Shown: positions 10,046 to 21,470, numbered from the stretch's first letter. The stretch: DNA of 64,000 bases from Triangularia verruculosa (GCA_033296885.1 MU863903.1:186001-250000), one strand, 5' to 3'. Program-made: numbers and translations. The notes: generated by a model from the sequence alone, not told the origin.

Positions 10046-11398
10046 TTAAGCTGCCTGAGGAGTCGCCTGGCCCGGCGATTCTGTTATTCTCGAATTCATA
10101 ACTGTAGTCGTGCTGTTGTTGTTGGTGACCTCTTGCAACGGTGATGATCCAGGAACTTTATCCACAACTGCAGAACTGAGTATAGTAGGCAATCTCGGCT
10201 TCTGGGCAGCATGTGTCGGATGCGTTGGCATAGTATGAGTGATGGAAATGCCCGCCTCGAGGCTCTTGGCCAAATACTCCTTCTCATCGTCCGAGTCGAC
10301 TTCGGGAGTGGCGACTGGGCGGTGGTTTCTCCGTCTGGCGATACGGTGTGGAAGCTCGTCCGAAGAATCGTCCGAATCCGTTGAAAAACTCATGTTTCGT
10401 GTCCGGCGGCTTCTGGTCCGCACAGTCGAAGCGGTCGTCCTTCTCGATCTGGTCCTCGCAAGCGATGCCGATGATAGGTTATCGCCGAATGGCGTCTCCC
10501 CTCTTCGACTCTTAGCCTCCAAGGCCTTCTCCCCTACCAATCTGCCTAGCGATCCGCTGCCGACAGTTGAGACTGTTCTTCTCGAGTTTACGCTCATCAA
10601 ACTCGCGCTTCTGCTAACCGGTACCTTGCCCTCCATAACCTTCGCTGGCGGCGGGGGCTGCAACATCCATCGGAGTCCATCCTTATGCGCGGGCTTGCTG
10701 CTGACAACCGGTGGGTGATATTCGTTGACCGGTGGGTTCTTCGGCGCAAAGTAAAAGTCGTATCGATCCTGCTCGGTAACCTGCTTCTCCAACCCAAGCT
10801 TAGACTCCACAAACCGTCCGGCAGACGAGCCGGCCTGCTTAAGAGCATCTACGAGTTTCTGCGTCCTCCTCTGGCTCTCATACTCGTGCCCCCAAAGCTC
10901 CTCATCCTCGCGCTGGTAGGGCTTCAGATTCCAGTCACTGGCGGTTGATACTGAGAGCGTTTTGCTCAGCGTCGGACTCGACACCTCCTCTTCCGCTATC
11001 GTAGGTGCAATCGTAGTGCTGATCGACGGTCTCGGCCCCACGGTAGATGTTGGACTCCCCATGTTGAACATAACACTGCTCCCGGCACCTATACTCGCGC
11101 CCCCATCCCTACTCGCCGCCGTCAGCCGCCGTTGACTCAAGCTCTTGCTCGACATGTCAATATTCTTCCCCTTCCTTGGTAAGCTTGGGCCCATCTTAAT
11201 CTCCTCTTCCCAATAGGGGTTCGTTTGGAATGGATCTGGATGTCGGTATAGTTGTGGCTGCTCCTTGATCACTCGCTCCTTCACTTCTCTTTCCCTCTTG
11301 GCCTGCCTAGCAGCCTTGTGGTTCCCGGCAGCCGTGTAACATGGTGTGCAGGCCAGATAGTAGAATAGGGCCGACTGGGCGGCGGAGAGGTACGACAT
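10046..11398 (-). CDS. conserved fungal protein of unknown function
   Basis: A 450-aa single exon. The N-terminus SAAQSALFYYLACTPCYTA is followed by a basic helix (KAARQAKRERE) and YRHPDPFQTNPYWEEEI. This N-terminal block is, from memory, strongly conserved across Pezizomycotina and is often labelled only 'signal peptide-containing protein'. The hydrophobic start with a CTPC motif could be a membrane anchor or lipid-modified segment. The rest is Ser/Arg-rich and probably disordered, with a second ordered-looking block WGHEYESQRRTQKLVDALKQ (about 165-185) and DRYDFYFAPKNPP (about 210). No enzymatic motif was seen. Function unknown; the gene itself is likely real because composition and the N-terminal block are coherent. 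Confidence 0.8.
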   Translation of the reverse strand: MSYLSAAQSALFYYLACTPCYTAAGNHKAARQAKREREVKERVIKEQPQLYRHPDPFQTNPYWEEEIKMGPSLPRKGKNIDMSSKSLSQRRLTAASRDGGASIGAGSSVMFNMGSPTSTVGPRPSISTTIAPTIAEEEVSSPTLSKTLSVSTASDWNLKPYQREDEELWGHEYESQRRTQKLVDALKQAGSSAGRFVESKLGLEKQVTEQDRYDFYFAPKNPPVNEYHPPVVSSKPAHKDGLRWMLQPPPPAKVMEGKVPVSRSASLMSVNSRRTVSTVGSGSLGRLVGEKALEAKSRRGETPFGDNLSSASLARTRSRRTTASTVRTRSRRTRNMSFSTDSDDSSDELPHRIARRRNHRPVATPEVDSDDEKEYLAKSLEAGISITHTMPTHPTHAAQKPRLPTILSSAVVDKVPGSSPLQEVTNNNSTTTVMNSRITESPGQATPQAA

Positions 11399-14300
11399 CT
11401 CCCAGTCAAGCGTGTCTCGAATTTCCCGATGTATGAGCGTTCGTTTATAAGATCGTAATCGTCTCTATGCCTCTCCCCCACAGTATTGTATGATGTTGTA
11501 TCCTCCAAGAATGACAGCAGTTTCGGGGTGTCGTCAATCGCGGTCGCTTTTCAATCCAGATTCCGTAGCGCCCGTTGACACACCACCGAAACAGGCAATC
11601 GTTAGCAAATCATGCAGCAAGGGGGTTCGATGCAGCGAAGACGTAGATCGTATTCGAGGTGTTCAATCGCAGGACTAAAGGGTCTTGATGAAACGACGAG
11701 CGGCTGTTGAATCGAATTGAATGTTTAATCGAGGTTCCAATGTCGTGGTTGACGGTTGATCCGTTGAAGCGTGGAAAACAAAGGGGGTCGATGCGTTGAC
11801 GCCGTTGCTGTTTCGGAAGCTTAAAGCCCAAAGTTTAGTGCCTTCTGCGCCCCAAATGCGCCTTGAATGACCAGCCGCGTCAGCCCTTATCGTTCAATTC
11901 CTAGGACCGACGCCTTGCGTCGTGCCGTATGAAAAAGGAGGGGAACCGCGGGGTTCCTGAAAAGGTAGGATATGAGAGAACCGTGAGTCGGTACACAGTG
12001 GTAGTCGTGGCAGGTCTTGGTGTTGGGGGGGAATCGATGTCGTTTAAGGAAGTGTCGGAACGCCTTCAACCGGAGCACTCCATAAGCCCGCGTTTCCGGG
12101 ACTGCGCTTTGTTTTGCTCAATTGGCCCCCCAAAAACCCAACCGCAGCAACAAGAAAACCCAAGAGAAAGGCGGGAAAACAAGAGGAACTCAAGATTCGT
12201 AGCCGTTAGGAATGTGTGTAATGTAGGCCGTGTGTCTCGTTGTCTAGTTGCTGGCCTGTCTCGTTGTTGGCGGGGAAAATGAAACACACCAAACGCAACA
12301 CACCGACACAGAAAGCAGCACCACAGACGGGAAACTGTTGGAAAATGCAACAAAGGGGAGGAAACACAAGCAAGCGTTGAAAAGATTGTAATCAAACTCG
12401 ACAGTTCAAGAAAACGATTAAACAAACCAGCAGGGACACCCCCCCCTCTGGGCCCCCAAGGGATTGGTAATTTGATGCGAAACAAATCCGGGGGTAAGGC
12501 ACCACGATGGACAGGGGGTGAAATCACTGTGCACATCTCTCCCTCACACTCAAAACCTTTCCCTGTATTGAACCCAAACAATTGAGGAGGCGTTTCGCAA
12601 TGGACACCCTCCACCATTCAACGCCATAAGAGGAACAACTCTCGCCGTTTTCCCCCTCGCTGACGTGGAGCAGCTGTATAAAAAGCCTCAACCTCAGCCC
12701 TGTCTCTCCTCTCCCTCGGCATCGGCACCCACTCCGGCTCAGCATACATCCAACTAATATCCAATCCCTCACCCCCACGATTTCGATTTCCCTCCATCTT
12801 ACGCTCCCGTCCCCAGCCAGCAGAAGGCGAGGCGAAGACGACACGCAATTCCCCCGCATAAGAACCGCCCAATGAGATGTCATACATGACCTTTTCTGTG
12901 CCTTGTCTACTTGCCTAAACCAGCAGCTGGCCTGCAGCGCACACCACCGCCATCACAGCAGCCCCGACATCTTGGTTGCATAAGACGCGGGCTTTCTTAA
13001 CATTGTGACACCGTCCCTAGATTGAACCAGATGATTGGGTACTTTGGGTTAAGCACCACCTCAGTCCATCGCTGCCAAAGAACGCCTCTCTGTACGGAGT
13101 AGGGTGCCAACAGTAAAAATAAAACCCCTCTGCCTTGTATCTATTCCTTTCTTTGCTTGTCAGGCAGGGCACCCATCACAACCCACAAGCAAAGAACAAC
13201 ACAGCAAACAAGCCTCACCATCACCTTTCCACCCTGCTTCTCAAACAGAGCACATCGGATACTCAAACGTAACCGTCCTTTAACTTGCCTTATTAACTAC
13301 CATTTACGCTCCCGTGCATCTCAAATCCCACACGCAGCCAACGCATAATCATCGCATGACATAGCTACCACAGTCCTACCCCAAAGATACCAGCTACCCG
13401 CACCAATCTTCAATGCAATCAACCGCTACAATATAGCGGGGTATCCTCAACATCCCACTGCAGACACCTCACCTTACCTCTCTTCCCATCAAAAATACAA
13501 TTCCCCTGATACAAAATACCTAATCAACCGCATTCCCTCTAAAACGTCAAAGTAATACATATAAACTTGCACAAGCAATCCTTCTAGCCCTCTTCTAGAA
13601 CGAAGCCGTATTCAACACTGTCAAAATCCTTGGCAACTGCCCCCCCCACACACACACACGAGCGGTTCGGAATCCGGCTCACCAATATAAAATTACCCCC
13701 CCCCCCTTTCCACCCCCATCACCTCAACACCTCAGCCACAATATCTTCATTTCATTCCCACATCCCACCATGCTCGTATCAATCACATTCCAATAATCAT
13801 CTCGCTCACATAGTCTAGTTAACTTCTCTCAACTTCACCGCCAAACCAAACCTCATGGAATTCTTAGGTACCTACTCGCTTCACGTCACAGGTTTAAGGC
13901 TCATATTCACATTATATACCCTGACACAGGTGTTTTTTTCGCGATGAATTTATCATACAAATATCTCATCATGGCAAGTATATTGATCTTGACCGCAAGT
14001 AATCGACCCTACTTACGCCAGCCAGCCAGCCCAGCCAACAAAACCAGGCAAAATCGGCCTTGAACGCAGCAATATCGTCCTCGCCATCTTCAATAATAAA
14101 ACTCCTCCACCCCATCCATCCCTTCGTGATATACCCCCCCTCATTAATACTTTCTTCCCTCCCCCAAGCCCATCCGCCCATCCATTTGTGAAACCCAGCT
14201 GAACCCACCCTGCCTCGCGTGAAAACATGTTTGTTCGTCATGTGAAAGCCAAAGCAAAATCCATCGCTAAGTCGGTTGGCCGAGCATTCGCCCTGAGAAA

Positions 14301-14678
14301 ATACCAGTGCGAAAACGAAAAAGAAACGCAAAAGATCAAAGAGGCATATCTGTCGATGGATGATGGCAGCCTCTCCCCTCAAACTCAGAGCAACCTTTTT
14401 GGGTAATGTACATGCACAAACAAAACTCCATTTGCCCATTTTTACCAAGTCAGAGAGATGAGAAAGAAAAAAGCCCGGGAAGTTTTGTTATAACAAGTGT
14501 ATCGAGTTTGGGGAATTAAAAAACCGATCCATTAAACCCTGATCTTATCCCCAAATGGAAACTGAACGAGAAAGACGTATAACGAAGAGGAGAAGAAAAT
14601 GCGTGTCCATAACTTCGTCTATCACTCCCTCGCTCTCAAAGGCCCCCTTGTGATGTGTCGTGTCTCGCCGTTCCGAGA
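11399..14678. other. 3.3-kb gene-poor region
   Basis: The left part is the upstream region of the minus-strand gene at 10046-11398. From about 13,090 to 13,560 the plus strand has the look of a promoter and leader (AAATAAAACCCC, then CA/CT-rich sequence), but only very short ORFs follow, so a non-coding RNA is possible. A minus-strand ORF at 12618-12887 (89 codons, starting MYDISLGGSYAGE) has acceptable codon use but no known relative. A palindrome TAGGTACCTA lies at 13865-13874. CA dinucleotides occur near 13650 and a C-run near 13700. Confidence 0.4.
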
Positions 14679-15965
14679 CTAGACATCCCACTCCTTGCTG
14701 GTGTCATCATCGTTTGGCGTCAAAGCCGCAAAGGAAGACTGCTGGGAGATAATGTTGGCAGGCCTGGTAGGAGCGGTGCCGTTGGTAGCACGGGGCTTGG
14801 GCGCAGCCTGGGCCTTGGTGGCAGCAGCTGGCTCCGACTCGCCAGCACTCTCGCCGGCGGAAGTGGCCTCAGTGGTCTTCTTCTTCTTAGACTTCTTGGA
14901 GGGGACAGTGTTCCAGGCCTCCTCATCCTCGATCATCTTCAACTGCTCTTCCTCTGAGGGGAGGGAGGCGATCCAGTTGTTGGGAGCGGCGGCCTGCTTG
15001 GCGGTGGCAGGCTTGGAGCTCGACTCGGTCTGCTTGGGAATGGACACATCGGTGTAGCTGTCGGTGTCGAAAGTATCGAGAGGAGCAGCCTGGCCATTGG
15101 TCGTCGTGGCCTCGGTCTTGTTTCCGGCAGTCCAGACGGACTCCTTGACGGCCTTGTTTGTGAACTCAGAGCCGTCCTTGGCAGTGCGGCCCTCGGCGAT
15201 GCGGGCTTGTCTTCGCTGGGCTTCCTCGGCGACCTTGCGCTGGCGCTCATCCGCTTGACGCTGTTCCTGCTCAAGCTCCTTCTTGCGACGGTTCTGTCGT
15301 TGCTTCTTGGTCTCAGTCTTCTCTGGCTCCTTGGCCTTCTTCTCCTTCTTTGGCTTCACCTTCTCAGTGTCGGTGAGGCGAAGAACAGAGGGGCCGGACG
15401 CAGTGGGCTCCAGCATGTCCGAGACATCGCCGGCATCTACAGGCTTGGCCTCAGGGGAAGCAGCAGAGGAGGCATCGTCATCAGCGTCGACACCAGCAGT
15501 GGAGGAGGGGGCAGAAATCTTGGGCTCCTTGGGCTTCTCATCGATGAGCTGGGCGCGGGACTGCTTGACCGACTTCTGCCTTTTTTCGTCCGCCTTCTTG
15601 GCAGCATTGAGATTGGTGCCCTGTTTGATGCTCGCCAATTGTCTGGCAAACTCTCGATTATCCACCTCATCATCGGTGCTATCGTTGACGGGCTTTGAGG
15701 GAGCGGCCGACTGTTTGGCAGCACGAGGCTTCACTTGGGTGTTCTTGGTCGTCTCTTCGGTATCCTTGGAGTAAGCTTCCACCCTTTGCCGCTTAGCCTT
15801 CTCCTTGGGCTCTTTGCGACTCTGGGAGGGCTTCTCGGTAATATGAAGCTGACGAGCGGATTGGCGAACAGCTGGTCGGTTCTTGTTGTCAAGATAGACT
15901 TTGTATCCGACGGCAGCGCTGAGGATGACGGCCCAGCCGACCAATGTAGACATGTTGACGCCCAT
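14679..15965 (-). CDS. membrane-anchored, charged coiled-coil protein of unknown function
   Basis: Single exon, 428 aa. The N-terminus MGVNMSTLVGWAVILSAAVG forms one transmembrane anchor (about 6-24). A long, highly charged, Lys/Glu/Ala-rich region follows, with a coiled coil around 200-260 (many KKQRQNRRKKE- and RQADERQRKV-like heptads). Near the C-terminus there is a conserved-looking block IASLPSEEEQLKMIEDEEAWNT (split here as about 335-357) and the end SSFAALTP…KEWDV. This architecture (N-terminal anchor, basic coiled coil, acidic-aromatic block) is known to me from unannotated ascomycete proteins. A ribosome- or ER-associated role would be pure speculation. Codon use is strongly biased, which suggests good expression. 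Confidence 0.8.
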   Translation of the reverse strand: MGVNMSTLVGWAVILSAAVGYKVYLDNKNRPAVRQSARQLHITEKPSQSRKEPKEKAKRQRVEAYSKDTEETTKNTQVKPRAAKQSAAPSKPVNDSTDDEVDNREFARQLASIKQGTNLNAAKKADEKRQKSVKQSRAQLIDEKPKEPKISAPSSTAGVDADDDASSAASPEAKPVDAGDVSDMLEPTASGPSVLRLTDTEKVKPKKEKKAKEPEKTETKKQRQNRRKKELEQEQRQADERQRKVAEEAQRRQARIAEGRTAKDGSEFTNKAVKESVWTAGNKTEATTTNGQAAPLDTFDTDSYTDVSIPKQTESSSKPATAKQAAAPNNWIASLPSEEEQLKMIEDEEAWNTVPSKKSKKKKTTEATSAGESAGESEPAAATKAQAAPKPRATNGTAPTRPANIISQQSSFAALTPNDDDTSKEWDV

Positions 15966-17272
15966 GGTGACGATGTCGTGAGAGGAGTTGCGTTAGGAGG
16001 ATAGGGGTGTTGATGCAGGTGCGCAACAAGCAGGGACGGTCAACGCAGCAGCCTCGCGTATTACAAGACGGTCGCGATCGCGGTCGGATGCAGTTGAAGA
16101 CGGGAATCGAGAGGCTCAAGCTCGAAGCTTGCTGCGGGGTTGGCAAATGATGGCCGGCCGGGAATGGTCTTTGCGTTAAGCAGATCGACGTCTTGGTAAA
16201 CTTGGGATACTCCAGATGGACTGGCCTTGATGGGGCTGGGGTTGATTATGATGGAATAGAGGGTGCTTTATCAACTGTCAATTGAGTGAATTGATAGATG
16301 AGGGTCGGAGTGGGAGCGGGTATGGTAAGATGTTTGAGGTCTGTGGAGAAGAAAGGGAAGAATTTGCGAGTCGCTCCTGAGCTGGAGGTGAAGGATGCTT
16401 CAAAAAGTCTTGATCTAGAGCCACAAGCGTGTCTTGCCAGGTGAAAGGTGTTCAGAAGTTCGGCTGCATTTCCCTTGGCCAGCTTCATCTTGAGTGGGGA
16501 GCGCACGGAACACCCTTGAGGCCCAACTTGGCACCGTTCCTGCACGTGATTGGCTGGACAATATCGGCATCTGGCTCAGGGGTGATACGAAGCGCTGGAC
16601 CAAGCTGATGGTGACATTTGGCAGGTTACGTTAAATATTGAAGGATTGCTCAGTACTATCAAGAGCAACCTCTACAGCCCATATCTGCGCGCGGGCTTTG
16701 TCCTGATACGGAGAAGATCTAGCTTCTCACGTCAACAGTCTCATCAACTTATCAAGGCTTATCTATCATGGTAGAGACCATGGCAGTCATCCAGCTCAGC
16801 AAGAGTATCCGAGACAGCCACAACTAAAACGTTGGGATGGACTGACACTCTTATATGTCAAGTCGGAGCCACACGGCACTGCCCGTAGACTGCAGCGACG
16901 ACTATGAAAGTCCCCATCACCAGGTGGAGAAGGCCGTTCACCGGGCCGTAGCAAAGACCCTGGAAAGCTCGAACAGCACCAAGAGTCCAGACTAGGAAGG
17001 TGGGACATTCCTGCCAGCCGTTTTGGCGGCACAAGCTTCCATTGTTCTGGAAACCAGGCTGCCTTGTTATCTGCTGAAGACCTTGACCTGGACCTGTAAC
17101 ATCTCTCTTGTGAGCCTCGAAAACTTTTGAGGTGAATATCCTGGACGCTCCGAGATAAGAAGTGTCACCTCCTCCTTCAACATTTTATTGTTAGGCTCTC
17201 CAGGGTCCCCAACTCCTACAAACACTACAACCCCGCACTTTGCACCCTCTTTGCAGCACAGATATTGCAGTC
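15966..17272. other. divergent intergenic region
   Basis: Upstream of the coiled-coil protein (-) and the nucleoside hydrolase (+). The hydrolase side ends in a CT/CA-rich leader (17180-17272). No ORF with protein-like composition and no RNA gene was found. Confidence 0.45.
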
Positions 17273-18841
17273 ATGGCGCCCAAGAACCGCATCATTATCG
17301 ATACCGACCCAGGTTGGCACTATCAAATTCCAAACCATAATATGTACATATTTGCTTACACAGCAACACAGGTGTTGATGATGTCCTGGCGTTGTTACTG
17401 GCCCTCAGCGCCTCTCCCGAGGAGCTCGAGGTGGCCATGATATCGGTCACATACGGCAATGTCCCGCTGCAGAGGTACGACCCGAGTCTCGCTTGCGCAA
17501 AGTTCCTGGAACATGTCAATAATGTTGTCTGACACGGCTGCAGATGCCTCCGCAATGTTGTGGCCATGTTTCACGTGTTGGAGAAGGAGATGGCCTGGCG
17601 CCAGTCCAACGGCAAACCTACATTCGGTGCCTTGAACGCTTACAAGCCCATCGTTGCCGTTGGTGCTGCTCATCCCCTGGAAGATGAGGAGCTTGTGGCA
17701 GACCACTTCCGTACGTATAGCTACACACAAGTGTATGACTGAATCATATAGGAGAAACTAACCTTAACTTGTGTAGATGGCGAGGATGGACTCCATGGTG
17801 TTCACACTGCTGTAAGGCTCTCAGCGTCTCTGTGTCACGTAAAAGTAACTCTGGCTAACCTACTGTCCATAGCACCCTCACTTGAGCCCAGCTGACACCT
17901 GGCGCACCCTCTTCGGCGACAAGGTAGAAGGAGCATCTGATTCCGATGAGCCACCATCGTTCTCCCGTTTCTTCACCCCTAGCAAGGGTCCTGCTCACGA
18001 GGAGATCCTCCGCATTTTGAGGGAAGAGCCAGAGGACACCATCACTATCGTTGCTGTTGGCCCCCTCACCAACGTCGCCCTCGCAGCCGCCAAGGACCCC
18101 CTAACCTTCCTCCGTGTCAAGGAGCTTGTGGTGATGGGAGGTGCCGTCAATACCATCGGCAACGTAACCCCTGTGGCCGAGTTCAACTGCATGGCCGATG
18201 CTGTTGCCGCTGCCAGAGTCTATGCTCTCACCTCCAAGGTTCCCTCGTCCACCATGCCTCCAACGATACACGGCAAGTCTATCTTGGGCGCCTATCCTGA
18301 AAAGCTGCCTCGTCAGCTCAAGCTCAGCTTGTTCCCCCTGGACATTACTACCCCTCATGAGCTTCACAAAGCGGCCTTCAACGAGAAGATTCAACCTCTG
18401 CTGAAGGCGGGCAGTCCTCTCGCCCAATGGACCGAAACTTTCCTGAACGGCACTTTTAACAAGATTGACTCAATGCTCGGCGAGGGGCACAATGAGGGCC
18501 TATCTCTCCACGACCCGCTCACTATCTGGTATATGTTGACCCGCGACCACCCTGAGTGGAAGACCGTTTCCAAGCCAGAGGACATCCGAATTGAGACCTG
18601 CGGCCAGTGGACAAGGGGCATGCACGTCATCGACAACCGTGGGAGAGCCAAGCCGGCCGAGGTTGACAGCACAGTAGAGACGAACCCCGAGGATCCGATG
18701 GATGCTGTCACCTTTGACGAGATCCCTGGCGACACGATGGGCTGGCTCAGTTTGAGACGGGGTAACAGGATCAACAGAGTGGTGTCGTCGCCCGGTCAGG
18801 CTGCCTTTGCTGGTATTTTGCTGGACAGAATTTTTGCCTAG
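17273..18841 (+). CDS. inosine-uridine preferring nucleoside hydrolase
   Basis: Five exons: 17273-17312, 17372-17474, 17544-17710, 17777-17811 and 17873-18841, giving 437 aa. All junctions follow GT-AG and the summed phases close exactly. The first intron splits the Gly codon in the calcium-binding motif DTDPGVDD (residues 10-17), the family signature. Further family features are VTYGNV, GEDGLHG, TIVAVGPLTNVALA, VVMGGAV and VAEFNCMADAVAA. These enzymes hydrolyse the N-glycosidic bond of ribonucleosides for purine/pyrimidine salvage. Yeast Urh1 is the reference. The C-terminal half (after about 260) is longer than in yeast but retains the HDPLTIWYML segment, typical of filamentous-fungal forms. 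Exon 4 is only 35 nt. Confidence 0.92.
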
Positions 18842-19424
18842 GTGTGAAACTCTTTTTTGTTCTGCAATGAAAATACCCATAGACCATTCCTATAAAATGC
18901 CACTACTCGATTCTTTTGGGGTATCTCTTAAAATTCTTGTGCAGTTGGGTTGTGTCAGCAAAAACGAAGATGTGATTTGCGAAAATAAACAGAAAAAAGA
19001 GAGGCATACCCATCAGAGGCAAAACCATGCACATGTGTGTGTGTGTGCGAACTCCTAAACGCCGTAACTGGTCTCAAAGCTTTCTCAGACGATCCTCCCG
19101 ATGCTGTTTCATGCCGCTCCTGGAGCTTATGCCAAAGCCCCCCTCCCCCCTCATTGCCTACTCTGTCCATTATCGCAAGCCATTTCCCAACCCTACCTAG
19201 CTTTATCCCTCTCTGTTCGCTATTGAAGACCATCCAACAGCTCCAACGCACGATAGCCGTGATGTTTCCCTCTTATCTCTGATATACAAACCCCCTCAAA
19301 GCGCCGGCGCACGCAACATGTTCTTTTTTTATCATCTTCCTTGACCAAGAAAAATTGTTGACCTCCAACAGTTACTGGTACTTGCGCAGGGGGGACGGGC
19401 ACCGACTCTCAAGCAACAAGCGAC
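18842..19424. other. convergent 3' region
   Basis: Gap between the ends of the nucleoside hydrolase and LSM8 genes. A GT dinucleotide tract lies at about 19034-19045. No gene recognised. Confidence 0.5.
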
Positions 19425-19791
19425 TTAGTGCTTCGTAGTCCCAATCACGGCCCCCTTCACCTCGGCCCAATTGATGCTGTCGTCCAGCGCCTCGTCGACG
19501 AGCCCAATCGTGCAGACGTTCTCCCCGCGGACGAGGTAGAGGCCGAGGGGCAGCTCGGCGGAGGGCTCGGTGTCGTCGGGGGTGCGGATGATGCGCTCGA
19601 CGGTGTTTTGGAGGACGAGGTTGGTCGTGTTGTCGTGGGCGGCGAGGGTGCCGACGAGGGTGCGGCCGTCGGTGGTGATGATGTGGACTTTTTCTGTACA
19701 CACATGGCAGTTAGTAGGGTATGTGAGAAGGGAAGGGGGGAGGGGAGGGAGGGGGAGAGGACGGACTGGAGACGTAGCTGTTGATTGACAT
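19425..19791 (-). CDS. LSM8: U6 snRNA-associated Sm-like protein LSm8
   Basis: Exon 1 19791-19767 encodes MSINSYVS plus one base. Exon 2 19693-19425 resumes with KKVHIITTDGRTLVGTL, giving 97 aa. The intron (73 nt) starts with an unusual GTCCGT donor and ends TGTACAG. Only this junction gives the conserved NSY..KKV start in frame. Sm1 (VGTLAAHDNTTNLVL) and Sm2-like (GLYLVRGENVCTIGLVD) motifs are intact, and the C-terminus INWAEVKGAVIGTTKH is typical of fungal LSm8. LSm8 caps the nuclear Lsm2-8 ring, which binds the U6 snRNA 3' end for splicing. The family call is very secure; the first exon is secure through phase and homology. Confidence 0.93.
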
Positions 19792-20395
19792 TTTGAGATT
19801 GAGAGATTGGGACTGAGGTTGGTAGGGGTGAGATTGTGAGGGTGGTTTGTTTGGAGGTAGATAGAGGCTGTCGGGATAGAGAGAGAGAGGGGACGTCTAT
19901 GAGGTCGTGGCTGGAAAATTTCAGGAACGGTGAGAATGGTTTGCGACTTTGCTGCTGCGTTGAAGCTTGAGCCTCACTTGATAGCTCTCCAAAAGCTTTG
20001 GCTAGCCAGCCTGACGCGCGCCTTGGTGGCTTGAGTGGGGCGGGATAATGCATGTACAGAATGTGTGGGGGTATCAGTTTATCGGGGATCTCCCAGTTAT
20101 GAAGCAATCGGGTACCCCTTTTACCCCTGAAGAATTCAAATAAATAGGCTCTCCATCCATGATGCAAAAACCCTCACAGAAGACAGTGGCTGGCTACCCG
20201 GTATAAATCAATCTTCTCATCTGTTTTTTAACATACGTAAACTCAAAAGGTAGAAGCATCTTCCGAAAATATCTCTTTTTAAAATATCTTATGCAAGTGA
20301 TGCCCAAGATCTACACCAAGAGATAATACTTACCAAGCTATCCCTGATCAACCGAACACTTGAGTTAGGAGACCAAAAAGACTCAAAAATAAGGA
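19792..20395. other. LSM8 upstream region
   Basis: Promoter-side sequence of LSM8, with a GA-rich tract around 19870-19895. The long minus-strand ORF across it is an out-of-frame extension of LSM8. No separate gene seen. Confidence 0.5.
20385..20389 (-). terminator. RNA polymerase III terminator of the tRNA gene
   Basis: A T5 run on the minus strand, six bases after the discriminator base of the tRNA. A second T5 follows at 20375-20379 as a back-up. Confidence 0.8.
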
Positions 20396-20487
20396 CTCGG
20401 ATACCGGGAGTCGAACCCGGGGCTGTTGAGAGAACAGACACTTCTGGGAAGTGAGAGTCAACGATGTTACCGCTACACCATACCCGA
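20396..20487 (-). tRNA. tRNA-Glu (CUC anticodon) with intron
   Basis: On the minus strand the acceptor stem TCGGGTA (20487-20481) pairs with TATCCGA (20403-20397), with discriminator G. The D-arm contains GTGTAGCGGTAACAT (an A-box-like stretch). The anticodon stem GTTGA pairs with TCAAC, and the loop has CT-CTC-A at 20457-20452, so the anticodon is CUC. The T-arm is CCGGG-TTCGACT-CCCGG. An intron of about 21 nt (about 20451-20431) interrupts the loop after the base 3' of the anticodon, the canonical position. Its start can pair with the loop through CACTT/AAGTG. The alternative reading as Gly(UCC) fails because no anticodon stem forms. Confidence 0.9.
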
Positions 20488-21470
20488 TTTGAATCGTGAA
20501 TGGTCCGATTTGATGAATGGATCAGTCAGTGGTAGCATTTATGTAATGGTTATCTTTTCTGACTAACAACTTACAATGTGAGTACCAAGACCAAGAGGAG
20601 GAAGCAAGCAGTATACTGTCAGCTATTTACCAAGAGAGACACGGTAGATTGATGTTCGGCCCGTCATGATACAATATGCATAAAGGGTGTCTTGATCGCA
20701 CCGGCATCATAGGAACAGCATACATTCTACAGGTAGACATCTTCATATGTAGGAGGCCTCTTCATGCCGTGATCTCAACCGGGCATGTTGATTCCGCTCT
20801 TTTAGACAGCGACCTACTGTCGGCCGTGAACATGGAGAATTCAACGCAGCATACATGACCAAGCCTGGTATGGTTTGTCGTTGTACGCCGACCCTATGCT
20901 GTACACACCGCATACGGTCCCAACCACATGTTGAGCGACAACCAGAACATGCATATAGTTAGTGATCGTCGTCGTGGCCGAAGCAGCCGCTGTCAGGGCA
21001 AAAAAAGCAAGTCTCTGGGTGATACCCAACGTTCCACAACCTATGGCGCATGCAGCAACCCCTATCAGACGGAACACAAGATACTAGCAAGCAAGTCTCG
21101 GCGAAAAGCTCACAACTCACACAAACAGATGCAGTTAAACTCCCGCTCGGCCTTGGCAATGAAGATGAGGGCATATTCAATACTTGGCAGTATCTTCTTC
21201 CTCACCTATCCGATGATGTGAGGTTGAAGAGGGGCCTGCGATCCCAAGCTAGCAATCCTCCATGTGTTACCCCGCAGAAGCCTCAACTCCGCCCCCGCAG
21301 ATCTCCAACATTGAACAATACATCTCGGTGGGGGTCATCCAGCAACTACATCCCTTGCGTTGCGAATTTCCAGGTTTCGAATCACATTGCCCATTTTGAG
21401 ACATCACCGGTGGTGGTCCGTTAACGACATTCGAAAGCAACGGCCTCGGACTGTTTATGTAGGATCCACC
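20488..21470. other. intergenic region between tRNA and aldolase gene
   Basis: About 1 kb without a convincing ORF. It should contain the promoter of the aldolase gene at its right end. No other structure was recognised. Confidence 0.45.

Noticed and set aside
12066..12617. 183-codon minus-strand ORF
   Set aside because: Cys/Phe/Arg-rich with no ordered pattern, no promoter-like leader and no splice partner.
13969..14448. 159-codon minus-strand ORF
   Set aside because: Lies in the expected 3' untranslated region of the coiled-coil protein gene and has no family pattern.
19457..20167. 236-codon minus-strand ORF over LSM8
   Set aside because: Reads LSM8 in a wrong frame and runs through its promoter.
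20396..20487. Reading the tRNA as Gly(UCC)
   Set aside because: That frame gives no anticodon stem, whereas Glu(CUC) with a canonical intron pairs throughout.
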